Positions 24,150 through 37,568 of a stretch of 64,000 bases of DNA are shown here, piece after piece. Each line of letters begins with the position of its first letter. Within the stretch, counting starts at the first letter, position 1. The notes beneath the pieces were generated by a model that saw only the letters and a program-made list of their open reading frames with translations, ran no database searches and was not told the DNA's origin. The position numbers and the translations under genes were made by a program. This stretch comes from Druceiella hillmani (lineage: Eukaryota > Arthropoda > Insecta > Lepidoptera > Hepialidae). Location: contig JAYKKI010000052.1 in NCBI GenBank assembly GCA_039881145.1, forward strand, positions 8,189,501-8,253,500, given 5' to 3'.

Positions 24150-24355
24150 CGTCGCTCTACGTCCTGCGGCGTAGCCTTGAACGAGACGTGAGTGGTTATA
24201 AAAGACAAGGCGATGGTTGAAGAAGCTGAGTCCTCGCCTCTGCCGATCTCCTGGGGACCGAGGGTGTCTCTACAGTGCAGCACGTAGCGGACACGCACCG
24301 CCACCCGCGTCGCAGGTGACGGATGGCTAGGTGCACGCTCGAGAAGGGGTGTGGA
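24150..24355 (+). promoter_or_regulatory. GC-rich island with TATA box, candidate first exon
   Basis: About 200 bp of GC-rich sequence stands alone in a very AT-rich region. TATAAAAG at 24197-24204 is a strong TATA box, so initiation would be expected around 24225-24235. Downstream, GCAG/GTGACG at 24315/24316 is a plausible donor, giving a first exon of about 90 bp. The only sizeable open frame begins at ATG 24212 (MVEEAESSPLPISWGPRVSL) and stops after 24 codons. It could be the 5' end of a real gene whose coding exons lie elsewhere, or a solo-LTR fragment. I see no target duplication or LTR ends. Confidence 0.45.
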
Positions 24356-24359
24356 ATTT

Positions 24360-25430
24360 AGATATTAGCACGAATTTATAATTTAGATATTAACAGGAAT
24401 AAGCTATTTATATATTTCCTCGTTTATTATTACAAAGCCAGCGTAATAAAAGACTATCCATATTAAAACGCCTCTCTTTCAATATATTTGAATAAATTCG
24501 TTTTCAAGTCTACATACAATTTATTTCCATTTACTCGTATTTGTTTCATATATAGGCATATTTTTCGATTAGGTATTATTTTTGCAATCTATATATATCG
24601 CTTATCATATCTTGTAAAAGGCTAGAAAATTGTGCATTTTCTAGAAAGTATAAAATTTAAATTAATCGGTATAATTTCCCTGTAATCTCACTGACAGATT
24701 TAACCAATGCTGTTTTTTATGACTTTTTTTCAGTGGTTTCGGAAATAAGGAATGCAAAAAATAAAACGAATTGAAACATTTTAAATATGCTATTTAAAAT
24801 CAGGAAAAACACTTTTTTATATTTTGCATAGCAACCTTTTGGAATGTGAAAAAGCTTGTTTTTGTTTTCCACACTGTAAGAAAAAAAAATTGTTTTTAAG
24901 ATCACTCATGTATCAATTTCTTTGTCAGCCACAAGCGTCTTAATCAGATATTGCTTAATGCAAAGAATTTAAATTTGGCATAGTAAAAAAGTATATTTAA
25001 TCTCAATATATATATCCCTTATAAATATTTATATGGAAATTTTAGAAGGAAACGAAGAAAACTAATTTAAATTATTTCTTAATTACATGTATTGTATGGA
25101 ACACCGTTAGAAGAAATGGACCTTCCATAACTCTATATGCATTCGTAACTTTAAATAGCACATCTCTATAGGTTTGTTTAAAAACACGCAAACAATAAAA
25201 TTTTCCCGTTTGACTTACCTACATACAATTATGAAAATAACTGAATATCTGAAAGACTACTGAAAGTTGAATGAGAAACTATAGCGATGATCTCAGATCT
25301 GATAGTTTTGAGATACTCGAAATATGTATTTTTAATATTCTATACATAATATTTACTTAGTGAAAAATAATACTAATTTTCCTGCAATTTTTATTAAAAA
25401 TACAACATACCTTAAAAGATTTGAATTTGT
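24360..25430. other. AT-rich sequence, nothing recognised
   Basis: No exon matching the upstream candidate promoter was recognised. Confidence 0.4.
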
Positions 25431-25439
25431 ATATATATT

Positions 25440-25512
<73 letters not shown>

Positions 25513-25513
25513 G
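25431..25513. repeat. (TA)n microsatellite
   Basis: About 38 TA units. It is read through on both strands as Tyr-Ile repeats, which are not real proteins. Confidence 0.95.
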
Positions 25514-25779
25514 AATATATAGGGTATAGAGCACTGCCGTCATACGGTTTCCATAACCACTATTACCAGATACACACCTATTTCGACTTTTGAACTGGAA
25601 GTTATACGCGATAAGAGAAATACAATTAATATGAACCACCTAATTATTCACAGTACAATTTTTGGTCTACAATGATTATGTTTTAGTTTGATACTGTGAG
25701 CTACGCTTCTCATATACTTTATTTAACAAAGTGTACGGAGACATCGTAATACAATTCTCACTCTCATTTAATAATTATA

Positions 25780-25879
25780 TTTGTTTTCACTTACTTTTTT
25801 GTTATATCACACACAATTTTCATTTCGAAATCGTAGTGAAAATTGTGCGTGACATAAAAAAAAGTAAGTGTAGACAAAC
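25780..25879. repeat. ~44-bp stem hairpin
   Basis: TTTGTTTTCACTTACTTTTT (from 25780) and the following CACACACAATTTTCA pair with TGAAAATTGTGCGTG and the segment ending AGTAAGTGTAGACAAA at about 25878. There are a few mismatches and a loop of about 10 nt. It is a MITE-like foldback or a small hairpin-RNA source. Confidence 0.6.
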
Positions 25880-25884
25880 TATTC

Positions 25885-28865
25885 ATTCAAAAATCATGCT
25901 TTGTGAAAATGTGAAAGAAATGTTTTCCATTAGTAACTTTTGACATTAATTAAGTTATTGAACTATTAATCATCATTCTGATGACTATTCATACCATTTG
26001 TGAGATTTAAACCAAAATATTACCTAGAAGTACCATTATTTTTTCTGCAAAAAAACACCAAACACCTTGAATAAATTTGATATTGCACAAATTATATCGT
26101 GGTATTTATTGGCCACGAAGTAATGGTAATTCTAAGTAATATTTTGGATTAAGTCACTTATGACGGAAAAATAATTTAAAAATTATTTCTGTATTGATTT
26201 TTCTAGGGCTGAAAATTTTACAAAATTATGTCGCTTCATTTCAATTATAACCTATGTTCTATAAACTGATACTACTAGAAGAAAAATTTTATTTTCTCTT
26301 TAATATAATAATATTTCCTTTATTTATAATCACTCAAAATTTTTGTCCATTTTGTATTTTCAAACTTTTCGTATCCATTTTAAATTGTAAATTCAGATAC
26401 TTTTAAAATAACTATAGTTTTAAAGAAATGTTCGTCAAATCAAACGTGTCTCTAATATCCCGTCATATTTTATATTTACATTACAATTTTTTAATCGTAT
26501 GTGTCATTTTTTAATGACTAGAAAACCAGGATTTAAGAACAAACACCATTTTATGAAGAGTGCAACGTTTAAATATTAAAAATTAGGTTTACACTTTTGA
26601 TATAAACTTAACTAAAGAACCAACCGCAATTACTTTTGGATTATTATTTACGTTTCGAAAATTCTAAATATTTTGACAAGTAGTTTCAAAATAATGAAGG
26701 TAAATATCTCAATTATTCTGAAACAACCATAAAATGAACAGAGTGAAGTATGTTCAGATTCTAAAACCCTTACTCAATTTCCTTCCAAATTTACCTATTA
26801 AATATACATTAGTATTATTTTTGTCGCAAAATTAAATTTAGATTTCATAAGTTCAAGTAACAACGTTGATTTATGTAAGTTTTTTAATAAGGTTGTAAGG
26901 AAGTAGGATTAAAGTATTCTAATATCTACTCTGCGTTCGTCCTAATGTGAACTATATTAAATTATTATTTATGGTTATTCACCGATAGAAAAACAAAATA
27001 AAATTCAGTCATATAAACAAATCAAACCCGGTGTTTTTTACGTTAAAAAGAAACCATATATAAAATTTTAATATTTTGAGTTTCTGACGCTTAGTAGGAA
27101 AAAACTTAAGTTTTAAAATCTTTTGATATAGCAACTAATGTGTGGTCTCTGCTTAATATTCAAGAGTACTTTATTTATAATTTTATTAATATTTTAATTT
27201 ATATATTTATCCGTAGTAATTTCTTAAATTTTATATTACCTGAAATATTTCGTAAACAATTTACACCTGTTTGAGAGCATTAAATTCAATTTACTCAGCA
27301 ATAGTTCAAATTAGATTACATCATATTTCAATTTAAATTTACATTACACACAAAAACGTAAAAAAATTAATACAATCAAGAGCAAACTCGAAAAGAAAAT
27401 TCGGAGATAAGTACAGGTAACCAATATCTAGATTGGCACACGTCTGGCAGAATATAAAAGTTTCAAACATCACCAAGAAGAAAATTTTATGAACTTTGCT
27501 CTCTTAAATTTTCTTTCACGAATCGATAATTTTGACAATCACCTGTCTAAAAAAAGACCCATGCAATTGAGATAAAATATTAGAGATGGATACTTTGAAT
27601 CTTACGAAGTATTAAAGGAACTAATAAGTTAGTCCTACATCTCCTTGGTATTATTATTAAACGGTCGACCATCTACTACTAATGACCATCAGCTACTTCG
27701 GTTCCATACACCAGAGATAGCCATATAGCTTGTTAAACTAGTTACATCGAACAAAGTCACGCCCAGGTTAAGACCCTCATTGGCCTCTTAATGACTGCCA
27801 CCGCTAGTGGCTGACGCTATAAGCACACGTCAAGATGGACACGATCTTCAGTAATAATACATAACGCAAGAAAGATTATTAGAAATGAAAATGGGAAAAA
27901 GAATGGAACTGACTTGAGATAAAAAGCAATTAAAAAAAAAATTTTGAGACTTTTGCAACAAAATATTGTTTCCGAATGTATAAATTTACAAAATACTGCT
28001 GCTTCCAAACATTTTTGGAATCGACACAAAGTCTATGCAACTCTTTCTATCCAAAAAGATCCATTTCACTTCAGTTCTTCATTCTGGTAAATAATTGAAA
28101 TTAATTGTAACAACAACTTATTCAAAGTATCTAACAAATTACAAGATTACAAAGTTCTTAATAAATTATCATTGACTTTGGATAATTCATAAAACTAGTT
28201 CTTTGTCTTACTAATCTTTAATTATACTAGATTCATATCTCGTAACTTATCCTACTTTTTGAAAACAATTTGATTTTCTGTTGTTACATCATAAAGTTAT
28301 ATGTGTATATATATATACAATATTTTATATTTCCAAACTAAAAACTATCGATGGTAAGAACTGTAAACAATTTTGCAGGAAAAAATTAACAACAATGATA
28401 ACAATGTATAAATCCGAACTTTGCAAGTAACAAGAGTATATAGGAGAATATTTACTGTTTAATCAAGGGATGAACTCAATTACTTTTAAAAATCGCAGAC
28501 GTTCACCGTTTTATACAAAACTAGAAGGGAACTTTACTTGTGTGATCTAAAATATTTACAATTATAAGAAAAACAAAAGAAATGAAAAGGTTAGAGAAAC
28601 GTAGTTAAACATTTGCAATTCAAAAAATACAAAAAGCGACTCGGAAATAGTTTTTTTTTTAGTAATTTTGAATAATCTATACTCTTGCGAAATTACTCAT
28701 TAAATCATTTTCACATTACGTATGTTTTGCCTTACTGCTGCAGAAAAATCTTTTTCTTGCTTCATATTGTTCAAGATCACGAAAACATACTAACAATCAG
28801 AGTCTGTTAGTCAAAGTATCATTATAACTTTTAGGCATAGCATGGATCTATATTCCCAAATAACA
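25885..28865. other. AT-rich sequence, nothing coding
   Basis: 27690-27790 weakly resembles the SINE tail at 15.4 kb. Nothing else is supported. Confidence 0.35.
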
Positions 28866-29149
28866 TTTCCCTATGTTTATTGTTGCAAAACACAATACTA
28901 TGACCACTTTGATATTTTTTCCCTACTATTTACATCAGCAATTTACGGAATAAATAGCAAAGAAATGTTATTTTTATTAATAATTGTTTAAACATGTATT
29001 AGTAATTGTTCCTAAAATGAAATGCTCTCTGATTGCATATTTTCTTTTATCTTTGCTTTTGTGCTGTATTTTCCATTGTTATATTTTATTCTACAATGAG
29101 GTTCAATTTTTTTACACGTTCAAATCTTTTTCTAAATTTTCCGTCTATC

Positions 29150-29312
29150 TTCTACAGAGTTCACAATTAAATGAAACTACGTGATGTAGTATTATTTCTA
29201 CTTTCTTTCATTTCTTTACCACGACCTAGGTTTTGTTGTATGACAACATCTTCAGGTGAATAATGAATTTCTACAAAATTAACGCCAAATATATTCAATA
29301 TTCGACAGAGTT
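29150..29312 (-). mobile_element. palindromic hammerhead element, copy 2
   Basis: The 139-bp insertion (29162-29300) has 12-bp flanks TTCTACAGAGTT and TTCGACAGAGTT (11/12). It lacks most of the second arm: the foldback body breaks at CAGGTG and joins the side module directly through a shared GTG. Its hammerhead (minus strand, 29219-29258) has CUGAAGA and GUC intact but G12 changed to A. Related repeat A copies at 50.0 and 54.5 kb lack it and serve as empty sites. Confidence 0.8.
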
Positions 29313-29723
29313 ATTAAATATTTAAATTATTTTATTGTAACTAGCTATTAGAGATCACGTTCACATCAACAATAACTGGAATGAAATAATATAAATGCAA
29401 TTATATGTAAATAAGAACTTTATATATAGCTGCTCCAACTATTAGTTACTATGACTTCTATTGTGGTAAACATATTTGAAATATGATGAAGTCTTTTTTT
29501 GTGAATATAAATGGCGTATAAATGTTTCTGTTACAAGCGAAACACCGTAAGTCTCCTTCTTTCTTCTTCCCCATTTGATAATGTATTTATGGGGACTCGA
29601 ATAAATGAACACGTTTTAGAATTACTTTCTGTACGTCCCGACTTCATATTAATAACAACAAGTGGGTATACAAACAGTAAGCGTATTATTATAGTAGACC
29701 ATTAACAACAGTTTATTCAAAAA

Positions 29724-29756
29724 CGCGACGCTATACGTCACATGTATAACGTCGCG
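29724..29756. repeat. 13-bp imperfect palindrome in repeat A
   Basis: CGCGACGCTATAC pairs with GTATAACGTCGCG with one mismatch across a 7-nt loop. The 50-kb copy retains only part of it. Confidence 0.6.
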
Positions 29757-30064
29757 CCTAGCACTCTGAAAACGGTGGTTGCCGTGGGTACAGAAGCGAT
29801 GGAATAACACAAGGCTATCGCAACCTGCGTCCGCAGCGAAGTAAAGCGACCAAATGTAATCGTATTATCATAAAACCTTTACAAAACCATAAAGTTCTTC
29901 CTGTACCGTATGTATCTAACGTACAAATATTTAAAACATCGTATTCATACATATGGCATTGTTTTACTGAATCATGTACAGTCAGTGTAGCATTTGAAGT
30001 ATTGGTTTTTAATTTATAGCATTCAACGCACTTTGCAACCGCAATTTGCACGTTCAGATGTCTA

Positions 30065-32300
30065 ATGTAAATTCACCCATATTTTATCGATAAAGTTTAT
30101 ATGCATAATACAATATGCAAACTCTGTAATAAAATAAATTATACATCCAAGTCAACTACAACAAATTATGCAACTTTTGATGATTTGAAACGCTGTAGAA
30201 TTAAATTTTTCAGAGGAATTATAAAGTTAAAACGGTTAATATATTATAGTCGATTAAATTTTTATCTAAAGTATATGGGCTTCAAAAGAGAATATAAGAC
30301 ACTTTTCTTCAGACATTTTTCTTTTCAATAGACTTAACGTAATCTTGCACAACATCTAATACCGTGAAATATTTTGGATACATGTTTTTACTGATTCTTT
30401 TTATTTGGAAAAAGAAGTAATTTTATTTGCATGATTACATCAGAGATGCGGTTAATAAATGAAAACCAAAAAATAGTTGTATTCTCGTAGCCAATTTCGA
30501 AGAATGGAATCACTATTTATAACCAGGTCGTAAATTTAAGGCATAAACAGTCATGAATATTTTAACTTCCATATTCATACTTCCTTTACATGTGAAATAT
30601 TATTTACGTAATACAATTTATTTCAACATTTATTTTTGCTCACAATCGTTATATGCCAAAAATCTTTGAATTATATTATTAAATATAAATGTGCTTCTAC
30701 GATATTTCTACGCAACAGTTCCTCTTAAATTTTCAGATAATTTTTCCGGATATATAGTCTACCCATTTAAATCCCTCATAAAGGATATCGATATTACTTT
30801 ACACTATATGGTTTTCCTGTTCAGCACTATTTTAATTTTACACTTGATTAAGTCATGCATGCTGTTAGTTTTAATTAGGTTATAATTTACACTGTAGTTT
30901 TAAATAAGTATGCGTAATTATTTTGATTAGTTACTCCGTTTTCCACAAAGGAGATGGCTAAAAATCGTTGTTTTTCCCCTATAATATACAAAATATTATA
31001 ATTTTTTTCAGTAATTATTTTATACTGATGACTAAATTTTAAACTTCATTTTCGTATAAGATTCATTGGATAAATATTACCTTAGGTCAAGGAAATATCC
31101 CAACAATACGTTCTATATTCAAAGATTATATTTGTCATTTTTGACGAGTTTTTTTTTATATCTACGACTATATTATTATGAGGTTCTCAATGTTCCAATT
31201 TATTAATATTTTTTTTCAAATTGTGCATTTAATTGACTTGTCATGAAATGCATATTTGTATCAGTATATTTAACGTATCAGTGTAAGGTGAAACAGAATA
31301 TTGTGTGTGTGAAGGTCAGTATATATTGTTGTGCGCGTATTAAGGTATGTTTCGACTGAAACTGATATTTAAATCATAGTCTAAATATACGTCATGCTTC
31401 TATGATGTTTATTTGTCGATTTTCATGTACTTAATTTACATTGCTATTGAAAACTAATACCGGAAAATTAGAGCGACTCTTAAAAATAATTGAAAACTGA
31501 AAACTATATTTCTGGTATTTCTAATAAATAAGTAAATAATATCAGCTTTCAAACATTAAAAAACTGTGATTTACAGAACAATAATATCTTACGTAATGTT
31601 TCCTGAATATACGCCAATTGCAAGACAAAAAACTACAAATCCATCTAAAACTGGGAACTTTATATTATCGGAGAGATAATGTTGCGAAAATCAATTATAA
31701 GGAAAAGGGTTCACAGAAAAGGTTCTTCGACAAAAGTAATAACCAAGTATATATTGGAAAGTATATCGAATGCCCTTTGCATGACATCACAAGAGCGGTA
31801 AAGAAAATAAGTATACTGGTTAACTCATTTGCAGCCAGGTCAGCTCATTAATCAGGTTTAGATACATAACAATTTTAAAAGGGTTATTGCATTACCAAAA
31901 AAAGATACGTTCATCGTAATTTTTCCATAAATTTTATATGAACAAAAATAAAAAAAATCTTTATTAATCTTGTTTTGTGCAGAAATTTTCAACAAGGTTT
32001 GTAAATCTAGCTTATATAAAATTAAAAAAAAAGTTTTTAATTCAGGGTAACTTGTTCCTTCATATGATATCTCATACGTTACGCGGAATAAAAAAAAATA
32101 TTCAGTGATTACAAGTCATTTCAGACATATCAGTTGTTATTTCTGATATATTTTACGTACGTATTAAAAAAATACCAATGTTATCTACAAAACTTACGTG
32201 GTTAATCTGAAGATACGGCATATCCTTTATCTCATATTAACGGCACAGAGTGATGTGTGGATGTCGAAACGAGACTATTTTTCATTCAAAGTAATAGATT
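30065..32300. other. AT-rich sequence, nothing recognised
   Basis: Chance ORFs only. Confidence 0.4.
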
Positions 32301-32304
32301 ATTT

Positions 32305-32450
32305 TCATTAACCCAGTAGACTGCGCGCTGCATCTTGTGGGCCTTTAAAACCATTGTGACTCAGCCAGTATGCTGTGCACGTACTTTAATTTCACCGACT
32401 TACGCTCGACGCGGCTCTCTTAAGGAAGAAGGGGTTGGAAATATAAAGGA
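32305..32450 (-). repeat. dispersed repeat B, copy 1
   Basis: On the minus strand this reads GCGTCGAGCGTAAG, then TGAAATTAAAGTACGTGC. It continues for about 110 bp with the same order as 37320-37435 on the plus strand. It is GC-richer than the surroundings. Class unknown. Confidence 0.55.
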
Positions 32451-32454
32451 ATTA

Positions 32455-35400
32455 CGCAGACTGTCGAGGGCTTTTTAAGGATACTTAGTTAAAAAGTGAC
32501 ATATGAGTTTGTGAAATAGGGTCGCATGACCTTCGCTATCTCCAGATAGGGCCAATCTGTTGGCTGGAATGAGCAATATCCGATTCTTTTTAGCCAATTT
32601 TTAGCAAAAAGTAAGAAGTTTGCTTGTTGATTTAAAAAAAAAATTAAGAATACCGATACCGGTACTTAGTTTTGACTCGCCGTATTTTAAGAGCAGTGGT
32701 TGGGTTAGTTTTTAATTCGTACGTTAATTCGGACAGGTTAATTGGGAAATTTAAAGTAGACATACATATTTCAAATAAATTAGTTGATATAAATATTTAA
32801 TAAATTTTCGGAAAATCTTTTTTAATCAATTGAAGTGTACAAAATTTAACTAATTATAGATTATATAAATATTAAATATAGGAGGTAAATATTGCAACAA
32901 GAAAAATATTTTGAATATCCAGTATGACGACAGTTGTGGAAATTACAATTTTTCTTTGAAATGAAACACGATATCTTCCTTTGAATTAATATAATTCATT
33001 GCAACATATTAATGTAAAAAGTCAAACAAAGACTATAAATACGCTTGCGTAAAGAAAACTGACAATGTTTTTTTTTACTTTAGGTACTGTTTACTGAAAA
33101 CATATATTCCTATATTATAAACACAGAGTTGTATAAGTGAACATACTTTTATTTGTTAAAGTAATTTTAATTAACGTTACATTATAAATTTAACTCACTA
33201 CTGAATAATTTATTTACTTCAACGGCGAATTAAATTTAATATCCTTTATAACGGCTATGTAAAATTATCCGTAATTGAAAAATATTTGCTAATTACTTTT
33301 TTCAGAAATTATCGTCTTCATCTGTCATTTATCACCGAAAATTTTTTTTTATATTAATATAGAAAAAATAAGAGAATCTAATGCATTTCTGCAAACCAAC
33401 AGTTACGTACAACAGCGACAGTACATAACTGAAACTCTGTGACCAGGCAAATCACAGTGGAAAAAAGAAGATTAACAATATTTCTTATCTCTAATAAAAG
33501 GTATCGTTTTCTCTAATGATTTTTCTTCAATATTTTTTAAGATAAATATTCCGTCATAGCCCTTGAAAATTGTGGTCATAATGTGGCAACTAATGGGGTT
33601 ACTATTAAGTTTTTAGTATTGTCCGTCCGTTTACCGTGACATTACCTCGACTTCTGTGACGTGTCAGAGTGATGAACCTTAATTTTATCTCTTGTAGTAA
33701 TATTTTTTGTAAAATATTTATTATTCAGCATTAAAAAATACTTGAATAATCAATATACATGACATGAATTGTAGGATGCAGAACCCATTTTATAGTGACT
33801 TTGGATATGTTTAGAACGATTACCTACCCAATTTCAAACAAAATTAGGAAAGTAACCATTTGAAAAAATATGAATGTCTTTACACAGAACAACGTAAACT
33901 ACAAAGATGTCATCCGAGAAGCTCAGTTGATATTAATATTAAATACATTTTTCCAAACTTTAAAATAAGACATATATATTCAAAAATTCTTGACTAGATA
34001 GAATAGCAGAATTAATCAAAAGCTCTGTCGATATCAAAACAATATTGTTAATACGAAGGTGAATTTTTTATTCAAAGACAAGCGTTGCTTTCTTTTTTAC
34101 ATGTTAATGTTTTATGTTTTTGCATCGTTGTTTCTTATACACTTTTTGCCAACAAGGATGCATATAAAATTGTATCCTCATGCTCAGAAATTTTCTCTTA
34201 AATCTTAACTATCCTTGAAAATTGTTTTTATACTTAAATAATAATACTTATGTTAACATATAACCGAAAAATACTACGTTGTCTTAAAACTATGTAGGTA
34301 ATTTGCATAATTTTAATGGTAAATCGACTTATGGAAACCTAAATAGCATACTTTAACAAGAGATATAATTCCTTATTATGATAAATTGGATATTCATTCC
34401 TCCCTTTGGGTAGCGTCATTTTGTAAATAAGAGGGAAGTATGCGTGTGGCCGACGACTCTGTGCAGATATGAAAGCTTAAGTTAAGAACAGCAGTTAAGA
34501 GAGTTTTGAATATATTCCAATACAATTAGAATTATTAGTACTCAGTGAATTTGATATATAGGCAGACTTGACACAATCAATTTATATAAATCTCATGTTG
34601 GAAAATGTTAATATATTTTTGATTCGATTGGGATATAATGACCGATGGTCACATCCCCAATAATATGACGATATAATCACTAACGGTCATCGATCTGTTT
34701 ACAGCTGAAATTTATATTTTTAGCATCTTTAAACTTTTGATATCATAAATATTGGTGTATTTAAAATAAAACATCAAAAATAGCCGATGCGAGTAGAACT
34801 AATTAGGTTTGTGTATATAGTTAAACACACATAAAAATGAAGAACAAATAATATCTTTATTAAACTTTTTTCGAATATAAATTTTTGACATGTAAATATA
34901 TTGCATAGTATATATTCTACAAATGTAAAGATATGGTTTATCTTTAAATTTTAATGCCTATGATACTCGTTATAAACTTTATGTAATATTCTAGTCAATT
35001 TCCACAAGCAAGGTTTATTTTTACTTTTGGCTCATTTGTTTCCAAAATAGAGAGTCGGGATGCGTATATATTATATTTTAATGTACATCTCTAAGGATAT
35101 ACTATTTGAAAATCAAAAAATATTTTTAAGTTCATTTTAAGTAGCTATTACAATCCATATCCCACACATTAAAAAAATACTAAAAAATAAATTTAGTAAA
35201 TACTTAATTTGCTGAGGTTATTAAACCGACTAAACAATCTAAAGTGTTAATTAAAAACTACGCAGGATAATATTATTATACCATTTTATGTTTATAAGAG
35301 AAAAATTAAAATTAGAGAAAATCGACTATGACAAACAGACAAAACGCGTAAATGATTTAACGAGGGTCCTTCTTTAGATATGGGTCTCTAAAGATCTGCT

Positions 35401-35945
35401 TCGAAAATATCTGTCAAAAAATGATCGCATTACTTCAACTTATTTGGATCATATTTCTACTAACATGTGTTCATATTTTGTATCTAATTTCTGTTATTGG
35501 TGACATTTTGATCGAATATGTTTTATCAAGAAAACATAACCACTATAATTAACCCTTCCAACAAATGGGAATACCATAATTTATCAATTTCCCTAAGACG
35601 ATAATATAAATAACGGTTTATATAATCTGATGATCGTAGTACAAAGAAGATACTATAAGAAAAACTATTAAAGCATGTAGGCATCATATTCAGTCTTAGG
35701 AAAAAACTTTATTTCTATTAATGGTAAGCGTTAAATATACCTTAACTATGAGATTCTTAGACTTAAAAAAGTTCTAGGATTTATCATTTAAAAATGTCAC
35801 AGCATTTTATTTCCACTGACAATTATGTCTGTTTTGATTGTTTTCAATGGATATATCAAAATATGTTACAGTCCTCAATGGTTTTCGGTGTTTATTTAAT
35901 GTTAAGGTTTTTTTAAGATATTTATTTAATAGTCAAGATTTTTTA
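32455..35945. other. AT-rich sequence, nothing recognised
   Basis: A GC-richer patch near 33600-33670 has no recognisable motif. Near 35905-35945 a T-rich segment is imperfectly duplicated. Confidence 0.35.
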
Positions 35946-35949
35946 AGGT

Positions 35950-36220
35950 ATTTACGTAATCACAATTAAATGAAACTACGTGATGTAGTATTATTTCTAC
36001 TTTCTTTAATTTCTTTACCACGACCTAGATTTCGCTGTATTACGACATCTTAAGTTGGGCTATTAGTAAAGATAATACAACGAAATGTAATACAACGAAA
36101 CCGAGGTCGTAGTAAAGAAATTAAAGAAAGTAGAAATAATACTATATCACGTAGTTTCATTTAATTGTGAATAATGAATTTCTATAAAATTTACGCCAAA
36201 TATATTCAGAATTTACTTAA
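35950..36220 (-). mobile_element. palindromic hammerhead element, copy 3
   Basis: This is the longest copy (35960-36210, 251 bp), with both foldback arms, an internal duplicated ATACAACGAAA segment and the side module at the right end. Flanks ATTTACGTAA and ATTTACTTAA agree at 9/10. The ribozyme core is degraded: CUUAAGA replaces CUGAAGA, and stem III has ATC for ACC. Confidence 0.75.
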
Positions 36221-36224
36221 GGTT

Positions 36225-37135
36225 AAAGTTTTTATTTTATTTAGAGTTAGATATTGTTTAATGGAATTATCTTTGTTTCCTAGGCAATATCCAAAGAACT
36301 CCTTCCATTTCGACCTTCCACTACAAGGAGAATATAGTTTTAAATTATATATACTTACTATTCTAGTTCCCCCTCTTATTATAGTGTATTAATAAAACTC
36401 GTATTTGACGACTTTCTTTCCGAATAAACAAATATAAATAAGAAATCAAGCTGGCCTGAATTCAGAGCCCACCATTATTAATATTTATAGGGTCCCGTAC
36501 CTCAAACTGAAAAACGAAACGATTATGATATCATGTACATGCCTGTCAGGGTAATGAGGAAAACCAATTTATTTTATTTATTTAAATTGCACTTTAAAAA
36601 GATATTCTAAAAAATATACCAAAATAGAACATGGCATACATAAAGTAATAATGCATACTATACCCTCTTTCTCACATATCCAAAAATAGTGAACCAAAAA
36701 CCTTGCAAAAAACACGCTTCGTAAAATATGACTAGAAAATTACGGGAAAATTCTAGCGATAACCCTAGATCATAAAATTTTTGTAATATTTATCAGTTTA
36801 TATTCCTGTTAAAGATAAAGAAAGCAATATAATAACGTTGTGAAAAATTAATATTATTTTATTTACTATCTTATCAAGGATTAACTATCGAATTGAGCTT
36901 TTTGACGATCCTTCACAGTAAACGTCTCAATTTATTTTATTTTTATAACAGCAGGAAATTTATGGAAAAATGCACATTTGCATTAGTAACATGACACAAA
37001 GCATTCGAATCATATTTATAACATATTTTAACATTTTATTAGTGTATTTCATTAACCATCAAATTTTTAAAAATAAAATTCCAATCTGCTTTACTTATAT
37101 TGTTATAAATGACTGTTTAAGAACAGGGAAAATAA
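36225..37135. other. AT-rich sequence, nothing recognised
   Basis: No supported feature. Confidence 0.4.
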
Positions 37136-37139
37136 TCTG

Positions 37140-37440
37140 AACTGACCAGTTATTGCTCATTTCAGCGAGCAAACTCAGTCCATTTAATGATAACAAAGAC
37201 TTTACAATCGCATTACGTAAACTTACGGACAGCTTCCTTACCAATTATCCCCACACAGTAATCGGCGCTCGACCAGCTACTTCATATTTCAAAATTTCAA
37301 ACGCGATATTGCTCCAGGGAGTCGCGTCGAGTGTAAGTTGCTGAAATTAAAGTACGTGCTCAGCACGCTAGCTCCATTTGAATGGTTGTAAATTCCCACG
37401 AGTGGCAGTTCGCAGTCAGCTGAGCGAATTAATCTTAATA
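37140..37440 (+). repeat. dispersed repeat B, copy 2
   Basis: This shares GCGTCGAGTGTAAG and GAAATTAAAGTACGTGC with the inverted copy at 32.3 kb. Its upstream half (GCTTCCTTACCAATTAT, then CTTCATAT) resembles 44280-44430. Confidence 0.5.
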
Positions 37441-37568
37441 AAGGAATTGGATCTGTTATTTTGAATGATGAATGTTGCTTTTTCGATTTTCGTATGTCAG
37501 CCTATTTTCATATCTCAGCACATAGTGTCTTAACATGCACTAGTAAGTTAGAGGCTTAATGTTAGTGT

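Larger units (their letters stand above)
28870..30060 (+). repeat. dispersed repeat A, copy 1
   Basis: Sequence from about 28870 is shared, in the same orientation and order, with 49700-50720 and in part with 54190-54560. Shared landmarks include a TCTTTGCTTTTGTGC-like T-rich block and CACGTTTTAGAATTACTTT (about 29610 and 50322). Others are GGGTATACAAAC and AAAACC(T/A)TTACAAAACC-like sequence before a GCATTGTTTTA block near the end. It is interrupted by palindromic element copy 2 at 29162-29300. No protein signature was found. Its class is unknown. Confidence 0.6.
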
